DNA of 64,000 nucleotides, from contig NZ_JAMJPL010000002.1 in assembly GCF_023555055.1 (NCBI RefSeq), forward strand, positions 496,001-560,000, in the 5' to 3' direction. Of the stretch, positions 26,788-35,230 are shown in pieces. Every line of letters starts with the position of its first letter. The stretch's first letter is position 1. Under the pieces are notes generated by a model, which searched no databases, was not told the DNA's origin, and was given only the letters and a program-made list of their open reading frames with translations. The position numbers and the translations under genes are program-made. Origin of the DNA: Marinobacter sp. ATCH36. Its GTDB lineage: Bacteria; Pseudomonadota; Gammaproteobacteria; Pseudomonadales; Oleiphilaceae.

Positions 26788-28173
26788 ATGCCAAGAGCAC
26801 CGCAGGCTCGCAGAAAGATGTATGTCCTCGACACCAATGTCCTCATCCATGATCCGAACGCCCTCCTGAACTTTGAAGAACACGACGTCATCATTCCGAT
26901 GACGGTCCTTGAAGAACTCGACAGCCTCAAGTCCGGCAAACAGGCCGTCGCCGCCGACTGCCGCCAGGCCATCCGCAACATCGATAAACTACTGGGTGAT
27001 GCCAGCCCCGGAGACATCGAGAAAGGCGTTCCTATCGTGCGGGGCAAGAAGGCCCAGCCCCTGGGAGCATTGTCGATACTGATGAGCACGGAGCACCAGG
27101 GCAATCACGGCCTGCCGGAGCACCTGAACGACAACAAGATCATCAATACCCTGGCGGCCCTGCAGACCCGCCACAAGTCTCGGGACATCATCCTTGTCAG
27201 CAAAGACATCAACATGCGGCTGAAGGCACGTGGCTTCGGTGTGGAGGCCCAGGACTACCACAACGACATGTTGCTGGACGACATCGACCTGCTGCCCAAG
27301 GGGTACAAGGAGTTCCCCAACTCTTTCTGGGATACCATCGAAAAAGTGGAGACCATCCAACGGGAAGGCATCACTGAACACATCCTGCGCCGCGAGGGCG
27401 ACCTGGCCAAACTGACAATCAACGAGTTTGTGATTGACGAACAGGGATTTGTGGGCAAGGTATCCGATGTCAGTGATGACCAACTGGTAATCCGTGACCT
27501 GCACCAGCACGACCTGATGAATGAAGAAGTCTGGGGCCTGATTCCCAGGGATATCTACCAGGCCATCGCCCTGAACCTGCTGCTGGATCCGGACATTCAC
27601 CTGGTTAATCTGACCGGCTCCGCCGGTTCCGGTAAAACCATCCTGGCCCTTGCCGCCTGTATTGAAATGACCGTAGCCAGCAAGATCTACAAACGCATAA
27701 TCGCCACCCGCAGCACCCAGGGGCTGGATGAGGACATCGGCTTCCTTCCCGGTACCGAAGCGGAGAAAATGGAGCCCTGGCTGGGCGCCATCGTGGACAA
27801 CCTGGAGGCCCTCCACGAAGACGACGAGAACATGACCGCCAGCGTGGATTACATCCTCAGTAAGGTGCCCCTGCACTTCAAATCAATGAACTATATTCGC
27901 GGCCGCAGCTTCCAGCACAGTCTGATCATCATTGACGAATCCCAGAATCTGACGCCGCACCAGATCAAGACCATTATCACACGGGCTGGCAACGGCTCCA
28001 AAGTGATCTGCCTGGGCAACCTGGCTCAGATTGATACGCCTTACCTCAGCGCCCTGAGTTCGGGCCTGACCTACATGACCGAGCGCTTCAAGAGCTTCCG
28101 CCATGGCGGGCATATCCACCTGCAGGGTGTGCCGAGATCCGTACTGGCAGAGTATGCGGAGGCGAATCTCTGA
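26788..28173 (+). CDS. PIN-PhoH family ATPase/ribonuclease (PhoH2 type)
   Basis: 461 residues. An N-terminal PIN nuclease domain (about 9-140) shows acidic residues in KMYVLDTNVLIHDPNAL, EELDSLK and HLNDNKIINT. A PhoH ATPase domain (about 240-460) carries Walker A GSAGSGKTILA and Walker B LIIIDESQNLTPHQIK. Proteins with this domain order act as RNA-unwinding ribonucleases in mycobacteria. The name comes from the Pho regulon, yet I see no PHO box upstream. The start ATG follows GAGAGG by about 11 nt. A long hairpin at 28184 closes the unit. Confidence 0.93.
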   Translation: MPRAPQARRKMYVLDTNVLIHDPNALLNFEEHDVIIPMTVLEELDSLKSGKQAVAADCRQAIRNIDKLLGDASPGDIEKGVPIVRGKKAQPLGALSILMSTEHQGNHGLPEHLNDNKIINTLAALQTRHKSRDIILVSKDINMRLKARGFGVEAQDYHNDMLLDDIDLLPKGYKEFPNSFWDTIEKVETIQREGITEHILRREGDLAKLTINEFVIDEQGFVGKVSDVSDDQLVIRDLHQHDLMNEEVWGLIPRDIYQAIALNLLLDPDIHLVNLTGSAGSGKTILALAACIEMTVASKIYKRIIATRSTQGLDEDIGFLPGTEAEKMEPWLGAIVDNLEALHEDDENMTASVDYILSKVPLHFKSMNYIRGRSFQHSLIIIDESQNLTPHQIKTIITRAGNGSKVICLGNLAQIDTPYLSALSSGLTYMTERFKSFRHGGHIHLQGVPRSVLAEYAEANL

Positions 28174-28183
28174 CCGTCGGTTA

Positions 28184-28231
28184 TGTGGCTACGCTTCAGG
28201 GACTCACCACCGTCCTTGAAGTGTAGCCACA
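28184..28231. terminator. Long hairpin between convergent phoH-like and yjbQ genes
   Basis: Arms 28184-28200 and 28214-28231 begin and end with TGTGGCTAC and GTAGCCACA and pair over about 17 positions with a few mismatches, around a 13-nt loop. AATTTT follows on the plus strand. The left part lies just after the phoH-like stop, and the right arm encodes the last residues of YjbQ, so one structure could end both transcripts. Confidence 0.6.
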
Positions 28232-28629
28232 ATTTTGCGGCCACCGGCACTGTCCCTGTGTTCGCAGAGGTAGATGCCCTGCCACGTGCCCAGGGCCAGG
28301 TGACCATTGTTGACAGGAATGGTGAGCGAAGGGCCTATCAGAACACTTTTGATGTGGGCAGGCATATCGTCCGGGCCTTCGGTGGTGTGCTCATAGTGAG
28401 GTGCGTTTTCCGGCACCATCACATTGAAATGCCGCTCCAGATCACCACGCACATCCGGATCGGCATTTTCGTTAATGGCCAGGGAAGCCGAGGTGTGCTG
28501 GATAAACAGGTGCAGCAACCCCTCCTGGCAATTCTGTAACGCAGGTGCCTGGGCCAGTATTTCGTTGGTGACCAGATGGAAGCCCCTCGGCAGGGGCGCC
28601 AGTTCAATAAAAGTCTGATCCCAGATCAT
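28204..28629 (-). CDS. YjbQ family protein (UPF0047)
   Basis: 141 residues covering the whole family. HLFIQHTSASLAINENADPDVRGD, HYEHTTEGPDDMPAHIKS and GTWQGIYLCEHRD hold the conserved His, Asn, Asp and Glu of this trimeric family. Members show weak thiamin-phosphate synthase activity in vitro, but the true function is not settled. It is the last gene of the MscS-RimB-RimK-hydrolase cluster, starting 14 bp after the hydrolase stop. Its 3' end forms part of a shared hairpin. Confidence 0.92.
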   Translation of the reverse strand: MIWDQTFIELAPLPRGFHLVTNEILAQAPALQNCQEGLLHLFIQHTSASLAINENADPDVRGDLERHFNVMVPENAPHYEHTTEGPDDMPAHIKSVLIGPSLTIPVNNGHLALGTWQGIYLCEHRDSAGGRKIVATLQGRW

Positions 28630-28643
28630 AGCCCACCTCGTTG

Positions 28644-29711
28644 TTATCTCTGTCGGTCATCCCAGGGATGAACAGGGACCACGTCGTCGCCCAAATCGCC
28701 TTCGTAACTACTTCGAAAATAATCCATGGCCTTTTCCGCCTCGCTGAGCTCATCGAATCGCGCAATGTGGTATATCGCCTCCCCCTCGTTCACCAGTGGC
28801 AGGTTATTCACACAAATAACGATGCCGGAACAGGGTGAAACCACGGCGGTTTCGGCCTCGCCAAACGGGTCGGCAACCATGGCCAGTTTTTGCCCCTTAC
28901 GTACCTTCTGGCCGAGGCTTGCCACCGGGCGCATGATGCCATCCGTATCGGTTCGTACCCATTGTGAATTGGCGGCCGTTTCAGAGCGCTTTCTCGGTGC
29001 CTTGGGGCCTTTCTTGGCGGGAATCATTTCCAGTTCCCGCATCACCCGGATGACACCTTTCACGCCACTGGCAATCACCACATCGTCAAACCGCAGGGCC
29101 TCACCACCCTCAAAAGTGACCACGGGAATATCCTGGGAATCAGCGTAAGCCCGAAGGCTGCCCTCCCGCAAGCTGGCATTGATGATGATCGGGGCACCGA
29201 AGGCCTCGGCCATGCGAATGGTTTCCGGGTTCTTCAGCTCCGCACGGATCTGCGGCAGGTTGAAACGGTGAATGGCCCCCGTGTGCAGGTCAATAATATG
29301 AGACACGTTTTCCATGATCTGGGTGCGCAACAGGTACGCGATGCGTCCACCCAGCGAGCCTGACTCCGTGCCCGGGAAACATCGATTCAGGTCACGGCGA
29401 TCCGGCAGGTAACGGGTGCGCTGCACGAAGCCGAAAATATTGACGATAGGCACGGCAACCAGGGTGCCCCGCAGATGACGCAGGGCGGAGTTGGTGAGCA
29501 CCCGGCGCACAATCTCTACGCCGTTGATTTCATCCCCGTGAATAGCGCCACACACCATTAATACAGGACCGCTACGACGGCCATGCACCACTTCCACTGG
29601 AACGTGAAGCGGCGTATGGGTGTACAGCTTGGCAACCGGTATTTCCACGGTTTGCCGGGTTCCGGCTTTGATTTCGTTGCCGGCAATGACGAAAGGCGCC
29701 CGGGCGGCCAT
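28644..29711 (-). CDS. Succinylglutamate desuccinylase/aspartoacylase-type zinc hydrolase
   Basis: 355 residues of the M14-related AstE/AspA family. Zinc ligands His and Glu appear in GAIHGDEINGVE, the third His in IIDLHTGA, the substrate-carboxylate Arg/Asn in DLNRCFPG, and the candidate catalytic Glu in VVTFEGGEA. A C-terminal beta-barrel (about 255-340; GIMRPVASLGQKVRKGQKLA) is typical of this subgroup. The family removes N-acyl groups or C-terminal amino acids, often next to a carboxylate. No ast arginine-degradation genes are near; the neighbour, 1 bp upstream, is the glutamate ligase RimK. GGGAGGT lies 8 nt before the ATG at 29711. Confidence 0.88.
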   Translation of the reverse strand: MAARAPFVIAGNEIKAGTRQTVEIPVAKLYTHTPLHVPVEVVHGRRSGPVLMVCGAIHGDEINGVEIVRRVLTNSALRHLRGTLVAVPIVNIFGFVQRTRYLPDRRDLNRCFPGTESGSLGGRIAYLLRTQIMENVSHIIDLHTGAIHRFNLPQIRAELKNPETIRMAEAFGAPIIINASLREGSLRAYADSQDIPVVTFEGGEALRFDDVVIASGVKGVIRVMRELEMIPAKKGPKAPRKRSETAANSQWVRTDTDGIMRPVASLGQKVRKGQKLAMVADPFGEAETAVVSPCSGIVICVNNLPLVNEGEAIYHIARFDELSEAEKAMDYFRSSYEGDLGDDVVPVHPWDDRQR

Positions 29712-29712
29712 T

Positions 29713-30618
29713 TCAACCACCTCCCTTGGTGCGGGTTTTCCAGGGCTTCTGGTTTTTCTCGGTCCAGTTGATGATCATACCTGCGACGTTTTTACCGGTG
29801 GCATTTTCGATACCTTCAAGGCCAGGGGAAGAGTTCACTTCCATTACCAGTGGCCCGCGGCTGGACCGTAACAGATCCACACCGGCCACATTCAGGCCCA
29901 TGGATTTGGCGGCAGTAATGGCGGTTCGGCGTTCTTCCGGTGTGATACGTACCAGCGAAGCGGTACCACCCCGGTGCAGATTGGAGCGGAACTCGCCCTC
30001 ACCGCCCTGGCGCTTCATGGCGGCAATCACCTTGTCACCGATCACGAAACAGCGAATATCGGCACCGCCGGCTTCCTTGATGAATTCCTGCACCAGAATG
30101 TCGGCTTTCAGGCCCATAAAGGCCTCGATCACGCTTTCGGCCGCCTTGCGGGTTTCTGCCAGTACCACGCCGATACCCTGGGTGCCCTGCAGCAGCTTGA
30201 TCACAACCGGTGCGCCACCCACCATCTTCAGCAGCTCCGGCACGTTATCCGGTTTGTTGGCAAAACCGGTCACCGGCATACCCACGCCCTTGCGGGCCAG
30301 CAGTTGCAAGGAACGCAGCTTATCCCGTGAACGGGTGATGGCCACGGATTCGTTGAGGGGGAATACCCCCATCATCTCGAACTGACGTAAAACAGCGGTA
30401 CCGTAAAAGGTAACCGAGGCACCGATACGGGGAACCACCACGTCGAAGTCTTCCAGCACTTCTTCGTGATAGTGAATTTTCGGGTCCGCGGAAGTGATGT
30501 TCATCGAACAATGAAGGCAGTCGATGACTTTTACATCGTGGCCCCGGTTGACGCCCTCCTCCACCAGGCGGCGGGTGGAGTATAGATGTCGGTTACGCGA
30601 CAGAATCGCTATTTTCAT
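29713..30618 (-). CDS. rimK: Ribosomal protein S6-L-glutamate ligase RimK
   Basis: 301 residues, the E. coli RimK length. ATP-grasp signatures are clear: [46 protein letters not shown] and the metal-binding [14 protein letters not shown]. RimK adds glutamate residues to the C-terminus of ribosomal protein S6 and can make poly-alpha-glutamate. Its ATG overlaps the rimB TAA (TAATG), and the metal hydrolase starts 1 bp after its stop, so all three are co-translated. Confidence 0.96.
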   Translation of the reverse strand: MKIAILSRNRHLYSTRRLVEEGVNRGHDVKVIDCLHCSMNITSADPKIHYHEEVLEDFDVVVPRIGASVTFYGTAVLRQFEMMGVFPLNESVAITRSRDKLRSLQLLARKGVGMPVTGFANKPDNVPELLKMVGGAPVVIKLLQGTQGIGVVLAETRKAAESVIEAFMGLKADILVQEFIKEAGGADIRCFVIGDKVIAAMKRQGGEGEFRSNLHRGGTASLVRITPEERRTAITAAKSMGLNVAGVDLLRSSRGPLVMEVNSSPGLEGIENATGKNVAGMIINWTEKNQKPWKTRTKGGG

Positions 30619-31112
30619 TATTTCGTCCTCAGCGCCGGCTCACCGGCAAGATAGGAATATTCAGGAAGTACAATGGCTCGCCCCGCCATGGCGGTTCGGC
30701 CGATCAGCATACGAAAACGCATGGAGTCACGATTGGTCAAGGTCATTTCAACCGACCATTCGGTGTCGCCAAGCACCAGGCGGGTTTCAATCACCAGCCT
30801 CAATTCTTTATGGCCGCCGGAATCCGACACGTTGCGCTCGTCCAGAACCAACGCATCGCACTCCACCACATGATGCAGATCGTTCTGCACCGGGTGCACC
30901 CAGAACCGGACCCGGCGTTCGCCGTTGTCAGTGTATGGCTCGGTACGAAAGGTATGAAGGCACGAGGTGCGAGCTCCGGTATCCACTTTCGCCTTTATGC
31001 GGGAAATGTCGAATTCTGGTAAGGCAACCCATTCACGCCAACCGAGGGCCAGCTTTCCGTCTGTAACCGGTACCTGGCCCGCTTTGGTGGACTCATCCGT
31101 TCTGATCGGCAT
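30618..31112 (-). CDS. rimB: RimB-type retropepsin-like protease (PF05618 family)
   Basis: 164 residues from the chosen ATG. The single-lobe aspartic protease features are [13 protein letters not shown], where DTGA is the catalytic Asp motif, and the later [11 protein letters not shown]. The family was long labelled ATP-dependent zinc protease; in Pseudomonas, RimB acts together with RimK on S6 modification. GGGAG lies about 5 nt before the ATG at 31112. A longer in-frame start at 31250 would extend 138 bp into mscS and is rejected. It overlaps mscS by 20 bp and rimK by 1 bp. The rimA phosphodiesterase of Pseudomonas is missing here. Confidence 0.85.
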   Translation of the reverse strand: MPIRTDESTKAGQVPVTDGKLALGWREWVALPEFDISRIKAKVDTGARTSCLHTFRTEPYTDNGERRVRFWVHPVQNDLHHVVECDALVLDERNVSDSGGHKELRLVIETRLVLGDTEWSVEMTLTNRDSMRFRMLIGRTAMAGRAIVLPEYSYLAGEPALRTK

Positions 31113-31980
31113 CCGGATCTCCCTTGTTGGTTGTGGTTTCTGGCCGAAGCAGTTCCACCCGGAAAGGCTCGGAATGGCTTCCTGCATAGATACTGGTATG
31201 GGGGAAAGGTATTTCGATTCCTTCCTCATCCAGCGCTTTCTTGATAGCAACCATCATCTGGCTGCGGCCCTCCAGTACCTTGTTGCCGGGCACCCAGAAC
31301 GAAAACTGAAGGTCTACCGAGGATGGACCAAACCCGGTCACCAATACAAACGCCCTGGGCTCCTCCAGGCTCGCACTGTTCTGCCTTGCCAGGTCCAGAA
31401 GCAATCTTTCCACCCGCTCCACATCCTCAGCGTAAGCAATGCCCACCGTCAGATCCATGCGGCGAATAGGAAATCGCGAGCGGTTGACCACCCGTGTCTT
31501 GATCAACGTTTCGTTGGGAATACGTACGTAGAGGTTGTCTGGTGTACGCAGTTTCACACTCAGCATATCTATGGAAACGACTTCACCAATGGTGCCTTCC
31601 ACCTCGATAAAATTACCGATTTCAAAGGGCTTTTCCACTAGCAGGAACAGGCCGCTGATCATGTTGGATGCGGACGTCTGGGATGCAAAACCGATGGCAA
31701 CGGTCAGTATGCCAGCAGCCCCCAGAACTACATCCAGAGAAAAACCGGCCTCGCGCAGAGCCGCGACAAAGAACAGGACCAGTATAAGGTAGAACACCAG
31801 CCGCCTTACCATAACGGTGTGGTGTCTTGAAGCCCGGTCCTCCATGAAACGAGAGATGCCACGGGCAGCAAACGATGCCAGCACAATGCCAAGAATCAGC
31901 AGGAACAGGGTACTGATCCATTTGCCCCATGCGATGGCATCGATAAACTGCGTCAGACTGCTATCAAGCTGCTCAATCAA
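31093..31980 (-). CDS. Small-conductance mechanosensitive channel, MscS family
   Basis: 295 residues, close to E. coli MscS. Three membrane helices lie at about 18-38, 58-78 and 84-112. The last contains the Gly/Ala-rich pore helix and AIGFASQTSASNMISGLFLLVEKPFEIG, followed by the cytoplasmic beta domain (VEGTIGEVVSIDMLSVKLRTPDN) and alpha/beta vestibule. It opens under membrane tension to release solutes after osmotic downshift. It overlaps rimB by 20 bp. The unknown gene upstream ends 24 bp before its start. Confidence 0.92.
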   Translation of the reverse strand: MIEQLDSSLTQFIDAIAWGKWISTLFLLILGIVLASFAARGISRFMEDRASRHHTVMVRRLVFYLILVLFFVAALREAGFSLDVVLGAAGILTVAIGFASQTSASNMISGLFLLVEKPFEIGNFIEVEGTIGEVVSIDMLSVKLRTPDNLYVRIPNETLIKTRVVNRSRFPIRRMDLTVGIAYAEDVERVERLLLDLARQNSASLEEPRAFVLVTGFGPSSVDLQFSFWVPGNKVLEGRSQMMVAIKKALDEEGIEIPFPHTSIYAGSHSEPFRVELLRPETTTNKGDPDADQNG

Positions 31981-32004
31981 AAAGTAACTCCATTCACAGT
32001 GTCA

Positions 32005-32823
32005 TTAGCCAAAAATTCGGTCGTAGGCTCTTACCAGTCCGCCCCGGCCGGATTGCTCCCGGGCCGGCGAAACCAGCTCGCACTGTCCGGCAGCGCCAAT
32101 GAGTTCCTGATCGATTTTCAGGCGAGCAGAATTCATATCGGTTTCACAGGTAACCGTCACGGCCGGCGTCCAGAGGTGCCCCTGTTTATTGCGGTGCAAG
32201 GACAGTAAAGGAGTGGGGAGATTAAACCGCTCCAGCAGAAGAGGTTCATGCCGCCGATTGACAATCCGCACCGGCGTCACTGCCCGCCACGGGCGCTTGG
32301 GAACCGCCTCCAGCACCAGCCTCGCAAAGGTGGCAGCAGCATAGCAGAGCTCACCTTCCATGGTTGTCCGGCCCACCCAGGTCTGCGATGGGTCCGCCAG
32401 CGGCAGCTCCATCAGGTGCGTACCTTTGCTACCGGCCTGGATTCGCATCCACAACAAGGTCCCTACGTAAATCATACATTCGCTGTCAGCGGGGATCGTT
32501 AGAGGCTGATAAGGGCGGATTACCGTTGCCAGGCTAGACATAGCTGGCAGGTACTGAACCTGGTTGCCATCGTCGGGACGCACGAAGCGCTGAACACTCA
32601 GCTCGGCATCAGGTAACGTATTTACAGTCTGCTGCAACCAGCGCTCCTGGTCATCGTCTTCCGACATGCGCTGGTAGCGAATCTGCCACTCCTGCTCCAG
32701 CAGGGTTGTCCAGACCCGGGTGCTGCTGAGCTCATGGTATTGGGTCTGTCCGGGTTCCAGTGTATAGGGTGTCGCCCATTGGCCATCCTGCATCGTGCGC
32801 TGCGTATCCAGACTCGTTGTCAT
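32005..32823 (-). CDS. Conserved-looking protein of unknown function next to mscS
   Basis: About 272 residues, soluble, with no signal peptide or membrane segment. It is rich in beta-prone, Trp- and Gln-containing stretches (TRVWTTLLEQEWQIRYQRM, TIPADSECMIYVGTLLWMRIQ, RPWRAVTPVRIVNRRHEPLLLERFNLPTPLLSL). I do not recognise it with certainty; length and position beside an MscS gene recall DUF432, but this is a weak memory-based suggestion. Start uncertain: the ATG at 32823 has GAGG directly before it, an in-frame GTG lies two codons up and another ATG at 32793. It lies 24 bp before mscS on the same strand, so it may modulate the channel. It is divergent from phrB. Confidence 0.65.
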   Translation of the reverse strand: MTTSLDTQRTMQDGQWATPYTLEPGQTQYHELSSTRVWTTLLEQEWQIRYQRMSEDDDQERWLQQTVNTLPDAELSVQRFVRPDDGNQVQYLPAMSSLATVIRPYQPLTIPADSECMIYVGTLLWMRIQAGSKGTHLMELPLADPSQTWVGRTTMEGELCYAAATFARLVLEAVPKRPWRAVTPVRIVNRRHEPLLLERFNLPTPLLSLHRNKQGHLWTPAVTVTCETDMNSARLKIDQELIGAAGQCELVSPAREQSGRGGLVRAYDRIFG

Positions 32824-32929
32824 CCTCACCCTTTATCCATGTATTCTGGCATTAACTATAATCCAATCAGCACGTTCCGGCGAATATCTATCCGTTGCCA
32901 CCAAACCACGACCAACCACAGGATGCCCA

Positions 32930-34330
32930 ATGACTCAGCTCGTATGGTTCAGAAATGACCTGCGCGTAGCCGATAACGCCGCACTTACTGCCGCCTGCAA
33001 ACAACAGCAACCGGTACTCGCATGCTTCGTCATCACACCGGAACAGTGGCGCGAACATGACTGGTCACCGGCACGGGTCCGTTTTGTTCTGGAACACGCC
33101 AACGCACTGTCAGAAGAACTTGCAAAACTGGGCATTCCACTGTCGTTTATCACTGCGACAACGTTTGCGAACAGCGTTGAAAAACTGAAAGAATTTTGCC
33201 AGTGCGAGAGTATCCGGCATGTTCACTTCAACGAGGAATACGGAGTTAACGAAAGGCGCAGGGATAAAGCGCTAAAACAGACCCTCGACACCGCCGGAAT
33301 CGCTGCAAACAAGTACCGGGACCAGACCGTGGCGCCTGTTGGCAGCATCCTGACCCAGCAGGAAGAGCCCTACTCCGTGTTTACGCCGTTTTCCCGCCGT
33401 TGGCGGAGCTGGATTGACGAAGCAAGGCCGACCCTGTTCCCGATACCCGAGCCCGTAGCTGATGCCGTTGAGCCCTCACATTACGACGACATACCCGAGG
33501 GCTTCGACAATCCTCCGCCCCGGCTGGTTGAGACCGGCGAGGACGCCGCCCACCGTCAGCTGGAACAATTTCTCGACAACCGGGCCGGGGACTATAAAAG
33601 CCTCCGTGACCTGCCTTCGGTGGATGGCACCAGCCTGCTTTCCCCTTATCTGGCCAACGGCGTTCTCTCAGGCAAACAATGCCTGATCGCCGCCCGCCAG
33701 CATCAGGGCATGGGCGGAAATCAGGAAGGCCTGGCCACCTGGACCAACGAAATCGCTTGGCGGGATTTCTACATCAACATTCTCTATCACTACCCAAGGG
33801 TAAGCATGCACCGGGCTTTCAAGCCAGAGACCGAGGCCTTGCACTGGAACACTCCGGGCGAAAATTTCGAAGCCTGGAAATCAGGCAACACTGGCATTCC
33901 CATCGTTGACGCCGCCATGCGCCAGTTAAACCAGACCGGCTGGATGCATAACCGCTTGCGCATGATCACCGCCATGTTCCTCACCAAGAATCTGTTCATC
34001 GACTGGCGCCTCGGCGAAGCCTATTTCATGTCGAAACTGGTGGACGGTTTTCTGGCCTCCAACAACGGCGGCTGGCAATGGAGCGCATCCACCGGGACCG
34101 ATGCGGCGCCCTATTTCCGGGTGTTCAATCCAGCTACCCAGAGTGAACGCTTCGACCCGAACGGTGAGTTCATCAGAAAGTATCTGCCAGAGCTGGCAAA
34201 ACTCGATAATAAACGGACTCACCAGCCTTGGGTTGGTGGGGTTATCCCCGGAGGATATCCGAGACCGATTGTCGATCTGAAGGAAAGCAGAAAGGAGGCT
34301 ATCGCGAAGTTTCAGGCCCTGAAAAACTGA
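32930..34330 (+). CDS. phrB: Deoxyribodipyrimidine photolyase (class I CPD)
   Basis: 466 residues. The N-terminal antenna-cofactor domain starts QLVWFRNDLRVADNAAL. The FAD domain has WTNEIAWRDFYINILYHYP, the very conserved GWMHNRLRMITAMFLTKNLFIDW and NNGGWQWSASTGTDAAPYFRVFNP, with tryptophans for light-driven electron transfer. It repairs UV-made cyclobutane dimers using blue light. The ATG at 32930 follows AGGA by 6 nt; longer in-frame starts add about 45 unrelated residues. It is followed by the inverted-repeat element at 34359. Confidence 0.96.
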   Translation: MTQLVWFRNDLRVADNAALTAACKQQQPVLACFVITPEQWREHDWSPARVRFVLEHANALSEELAKLGIPLSFITATTFANSVEKLKEFCQCESIRHVHFNEEYGVNERRRDKALKQTLDTAGIAANKYRDQTVAPVGSILTQQEEPYSVFTPFSRRWRSWIDEARPTLFPIPEPVADAVEPSHYDDIPEGFDNPPPRLVETGEDAAHRQLEQFLDNRAGDYKSLRDLPSVDGTSLLSPYLANGVLSGKQCLIAARQHQGMGGNQEGLATWTNEIAWRDFYINILYHYPRVSMHRAFKPETEALHWNTPGENFEAWKSGNTGIPIVDAAMRQLNQTGWMHNRLRMITAMFLTKNLFIDWRLGEAYFMSKLVDGFLASNNGGWQWSASTGTDAAPYFRVFNPATQSERFDPNGEFIRKYLPELAKLDNKRTHQPWVGGVIPGGYPRPIVDLKESRKEAIAKFQALKN

Positions 34331-34358
34331 AGTGCCAGCTTGATGCACAGGAGTAGAC

Positions 34359-34471
34359 GGCCATTCGGGGGGAAGGCTCTGCCAAAACACGCTGTGAATA
34401 CGTCCTTGTACGCTCGGCTCCGCCATCCATGGCTCCGCACGGTTTTGGCAGAGCCTTCCCCCCGAATGGCC
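34359..34471. repeat. 113-bp element with 30-bp perfect inverted arms (REP/MITE-like)
   Basis: Arm 34359-34388 begins GGCCATTCGG and ends TGCCAAAAC; arm 34442-34471 is its exact reverse complement. The 53-bp centre contains the palindrome GCCAT-CC-ATGGC (34422-34433). There is no room for a gene and no obvious target-site duplication. It fills the gap between convergent phrB and moeB: the right arm ends exactly before the moeB stop codon. It looks like a dispersed intergenic repeat or non-autonomous mobile element, and its RNA hairpin could also terminate both genes. Copy number needs a genome search. Confidence 0.8.
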
Positions 34472-35230
34472 TTATGCTGACTCTCTGCTACTGCATACAG
34501 GACAGCCTGGATCCCTTGCGAGTTTCATTTCTCGCCATTCCATTTGCCAGGCATCAAGAATCAAAAGACGACCAGTCAACGGTTTGCCAACCCCGGTGAT
34601 CACTTTGACAACTTCCATGGCCTGGGAGGCGCCAATCATACCGACCAACGGGCCGATAACGCCTGCTTCGGAGCAAGTGAGGTCTTCATTGCCCTGTTCA
34701 GGATATAAACAGTGGTAACAAGGGCTGTTTTCATCGCGAACGTCATAGACCGCTAACTGCCCTTCTCCACGGATAGCCGCACCCGATACCAGCGGAACGC
34801 GAGCGGTTACACAGGCACGGTTGAGGGCGAACCGGGTATTAAAGTTGTCAGTGCAGTCAACCACCAGAGTTGCGGATTCGACCTGGCGCTGTAGTTCGTC
34901 CCCTTCAAGCCGCTCGGTCAATGCCGTTACTGAAACTTCCGGGTTTATACGGCGCACACGATCGGCCAGGCGCTCGGCTTTGGATTCACCGATATCGGTC
35001 TGTTCGAACGCTATCTGGCGTTGGAGGTTGGCTACTTCTACCCGATCGTCGTCGACCAGGGTGAGATGACCAATGCCGGCCGCGCCGAGATATAGTGCCA
35101 CGGGGCAACCCAGGCCGCCGGCGCCTACCACCAATACCCGCGCGGACTTCAGTCGGGTCTGGCCGGCGATGTCGAACCGGGGCATCAGGATCTGGCGGCT
35201 GTAGCGAAGCAGTTCCTCATCGTTCAGCAT
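34472..35230 (-). CDS. moeB: MoeB/ThiF/HesA-family adenylyltransferase
   Basis: 252 residues. VLVVGAGGLGCPVALYLGAAGIG is the nucleotide-binding loop, DRVEVANLQRQIAF the contact with the ubiquitin-like partner, and two CxxC pairs (SPCYHC, CPVC) form the zinc site. It activates the C-terminal Gly-Gly of MoaD (molybdopterin) or ThiS (thiamin). Without a rhodanese tail it is MoeB-like; which partner it serves is not shown by context. The ATG follows GGGAG by 8 nt; it overlaps prmC by 14 bp, a pairing also seen in other gammaproteobacteria. Confidence 0.9.
   Translation of the reverse strand: MLNDEELLRYSRQILMPRFDIAGQTRLKSARVLVVGAGGLGCPVALYLGAAGIGHLTLVDDDRVEVANLQRQIAFEQTDIGESKAERLADRVRRINPEVSVTALTERLEGDELQRQVESATLVVDCTDNFNTRFALNRACVTARVPLVSGAAIRGEGQLAVYDVRDENSPCYHCLYPEQGNEDLTCSEAGVIGPLVGMIGASQAMEVVKVITGVGKPLTGRLLILDAWQMEWREMKLARDPGCPVCSSRESA

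Noticed and set aside
28644..29711. Metal hydrolase considered as AstE of the arginine succinyltransferase pathway
   Set aside because: No astCADB genes are adjacent, and the C-terminal barrel plus RimK context fit the other branch of the family.
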